A stretch of DNA of 6,174 bases, from assembly GCA_002733155.1 (NCBI GenBank), contig NVUO01000031.1, positions 1-6,174 on the forward strand. The letters run 5' to 3'. Made by a program: the position numbers and the translations under genes. Source of the DNA: Sulfurimonas sp. (GTDB taxonomy: Bacteria > Campylobacterota > Campylobacteria > Campylobacterales > Sulfurimonadaceae). Below, piece after piece: positions 4,635 to 6,174 of the stretch; positions within the stretch are counted from its first letter, which is position 1, and each line of letters opens with the position of its first letter. The notes under the pieces were generated by a model. That model was not told the origin of the DNA, did not search any database, and saw only the letters and a list, made by a program, of their open reading frames with translations.

Positions 4635-6020
4635 TTGGCACGGAAGATAAGACTTTTTGTTGAGAACTCATCACAACACATAATACTTAAAAGTTTAGAT
4701 AATTTAATTCTCTTTAGAGATGAATTTGATTATCATATTTTTAAAAATATGTTAGAAGAATTGACTTTAAAACATCAACTGAAAATTCATGCCTATGTAT
4801 TTACGCCTTTGTATTTTGAGTTTCTAACTACACCTTTACACGCAGATGCACTTTCAAAGTTTATGCAAAGTTTGGGAAGAAAGTATGTTGGATATTTTAA
4901 TAAAAAATATAATCGTACAGGCACATTGTTTGAAGGTAGATATAAGTCCTCTTTAGTAGAAGATAACTTATACCTTTTTGATGTAATGAAATATATTGAA
5001 CAATTAGCTCCTAGAGATTATGCTTTTAGTAGTATTTCTAAGAACTTATATAACAAGACTGATAAAATAGTCTCTAAAAGTGATTTATATAAAAAATTAG
5101 GCTTTACAGATAAAGAGCGTATAAAAAAGTATTCACAATTTTTTAATTTAGTTATAGATGATACGAAAAATGAATTTATAAGGACTTGTTTAGACAAGCA
5201 ACTTATAACAGGAAGTGATGACTTTATCAAGAATCTTGAAAGAGTTATCGGAATAACTTTAGTCTCAAAGAGCAGAGGCAGACCAAAAAAACAAAACAAA
5301 GAAACAAGGAAAAAAATGTATAAAAATTTAGTAGTATTAGACAAAGAGCAACATAAAGATTTAAAAATAAGTCCATTAGATGATTTATCATTTGCAAAAA
5401 GTACAGCATTTGTACCAGTTATAGCAAACGAAGTAGCACAGATTGGTTCAGCGTTTCCAGTAGTGTTTACAGGTGATGAAAATCCATCTTTAGTATCAGT
5501 AGTATCATTAGGTGGTGATTCTTTAGCAATAAATGCAGAAGGAAAATGGATAACTCCATATGTACCATCTTTTTTAAGAAAATATCCTTTTTCTTTAGCA
5601 TCTACTCAAGATAAGCCTGAACAAAAAGTTATATTAATAGATGAAGAATCTTCAGTATTTTCAAAATCTAAAGGTAAACAATTATTCAAAAAAAATGGAG
5701 AACAATCAGAAACTTTAGAACATGCAATAAATTTTTTAACTACACATGAAAATCAAGCTATTGTAACTGCAAATGTAGCTAAGCTTATATCTGATAGTGG
5801 AATTCTTGAAGATAGAGAAATTTCTGTAGGTGAGGGTGATGAGAAAAAAGTTTTAGTAAATGGTTTTAAAGTAGTAGATAGAGAAAAACTAAATGCCCTA
5901 AGTGATGATATCTTGGCAGACTGGGTAAGAAAAGGAATTATTAGCATGATTGATGCTCATATCAAATCACTGGATAATATTCAAACTTTATTTAATATAG
6001 CACACCAAAGACAAAACTAG
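4635..6020 (+). CDS. RAYT-like (inactivated HUH transposase) domain fused to SapC-family domain
   Basis: A 461-residue fusion. Residues 1-219 follow REP-associated tyrosine transposases throughout: MARKIRL start, I51-HAYV, FMQSLGRKYVGYFNKKY (76-92), RTGTLFEGRYKSSLV (94-108), the helix with Y120 where the catalytic tyrosine is expected, and a basic GRPKK (215-219) after a conserved helical tail. The family's metal-binding N-H-x-H is replaced by L59-Y-F-E62, and the usual LNPVRAG after the tyrosine by QLAPRDY, so cleavage activity is probably lost while nucleic-acid binding may remain. Residues 228-461 are a full SapC domain (KxVxLDKEQHxDLK start; FVPVIANE; GKWITPYVPSFLRKYPF; NGFKVVDREKLNALSD; AHIKSLDNIQTL). 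SapC precedes the S-layer exporter genes in Campylobacter fetus; its biochemical role is unknown. Start is TTG with AAGGAA five bases upstream. The exporter gene follows after 8 bases. Confidence 0.85.
   Translation: MARKIRLFVENSSQHIILKSLDNLILFRDEFDYHIFKNMLEELTLKHQLKIHAYVFTPLYFEFLTTPLHADALSKFMQSLGRKYVGYFNKKYNRTGTLFEGRYKSSLVEDNLYLFDVMKYIEQLAPRDYAFSSISKNLYNKTDKIVSKSDLYKKLGFTDKERIKKYSQFFNLVIDDTKNEFIRTCLDKQLITGSDDFIKNLERVIGITLVSKSRGRPKKQNKETRKKMYKNLVVLDKEQHKDLKISPLDDLSFAKSTAFVPVIANEVAQIGSAFPVVFTGDENPSLVSVVSLGGDSLAINAEGKWITPYVPSFLRKYPFSLASTQDKPEQKVILIDEESSVFSKSKGKQLFKKNGEQSETLEHAINFLTTHENQAIVTANVAKLISDSGILEDREISVGEGDEKKVLVNGFKVVDREKLNALSDDILADWVRKGIISMIDAHIKSLDNIQTLFNIAHQRQN
5306..5318 (+). promoter_or_regulatory. 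Internal ribosome site and ATG at the SapC domain border
   Basis: AAGGA (5306-5310) lies five bases before ATG (5316-5318), codon 228 of the fusion. This is just where stand-alone SapC proteins begin. Starting here would give a free 234-residue SapC. The site is better than the TTG start of the full gene in codon, and equal in spacing. The surrounding codons are Lys-rich, so an A/G-rich match by chance is possible. Confidence 0.55.
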
Positions 6021-6028
6021 GAAGTTTT

Positions 6029-6174
6029 ATGGCAAATATAGCACAGAAGAAACAAAACGGTAAAGATAGTGAACTGAAATCGGCAATTTTATCATCAAAA
6101 AAATCATTTTTTATAGTTGGATTTTTTAGTTTATTTATAAATTTACTTATGTTAGTACCACCACTTTATATGTT
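6029..6174 (+). CDS. Type I secretion ABC transporter ATPase/permease, N-terminal part (runs off the window)
   Basis: The first 48 residues of a protein that continues beyond the right edge. After a hydrophilic, Lys-rich lead (1-24), residues 25-48 read KSFFIVGFFSLFINLLMLVPPLYM, here split as KSFFIVGFFSLF and INLLMLVPPLYM. This matches the first membrane segment of the PrtD/HlyB-like type I exporters, whose consensus continues into LQVYDRV. These inner-membrane proteins combine a membrane domain and an ATPase and, with an HlyD-type adaptor and a TolC-type channel, export proteins with uncleaved C-terminal signals. Start ATG is preceded by AGGAAG, which overlaps the stop codon of the fusion gene, so translation is probably coupled. 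By analogy with sapD it should be followed by adaptor and outer-membrane genes outside this window. The nucleotide-binding domain is not visible, so the call rests on the first segment and context. Confidence 0.75.
   Translation, partial: MANIAQKKQNGKDSELKSAILSSKKSFFIVGFFSLFINLLMLVPPLYM

Overview
The window is strongly A+T-rich bacterial DNA. It most likely comes from a member of the Campylobacterota (Sulfurimonas/Arcobacter/Campylobacter type). The clues are a short secreted ComEA-like helix-hairpin-helix protein, a SapC-family domain followed directly by a type I secretion ATPase (the order known from the Campylobacter fetus sap S-layer locus), and A/T-ending codon use. The assignment is an inference; no 16S or core gene is present.

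Layout. Positions 1-1192 are mostly repeat-filled intergenic DNA around one small minus-strand gene, the ComEA-like protein at 589-840. Two dispersed repeat families alternate here: a REP-like hairpin (8-bp stem, invariant CTTGA loop, often in inverted pairs) and a short A-tract plus imperfect palindrome (called R2 below). A decayed IS30-type transposase start lies at 208-327. A tRNA-Thr(UGU) is at 1193-1269 on the minus strand. Two plus-strand genes follow (1428-2252 and 2309-3781). They encode cysteine-free acidic proteins with paralogous DUF4214-containing N-terminal parts, unrelated tails and the same last five residues, DFYIA, which is typical of a type I secretion signal. A hairpin separates them from a convergent unknown gene (3819-4289, minus). 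A second REP cluster (4337-4520) precedes an operon that starts at 4635.

The most striking gene is 4635-6020. Its first about 225 residues are a full-length REP-associated tyrosine transposase (RAYT) fold whose HUH histidines are replaced (Y60-F61-E62). It is fused in frame to a complete SapC domain (228-461). The junction carries its own Shine-Dalgarno and ATG, so free SapC may also be made. Eight bases later begins a type I secretion ABC transporter (6029 to beyond the window).

Working model (inference): the two DUF4214 proteins are surface or S-layer-like substrates exported by the type I system encoded downstream, with SapC as an accessory factor. The RAYT part is a domesticated, probably cleavage-dead nucleic-acid-binding domain that may recognise the REP hairpins sitting just upstream of its own gene.
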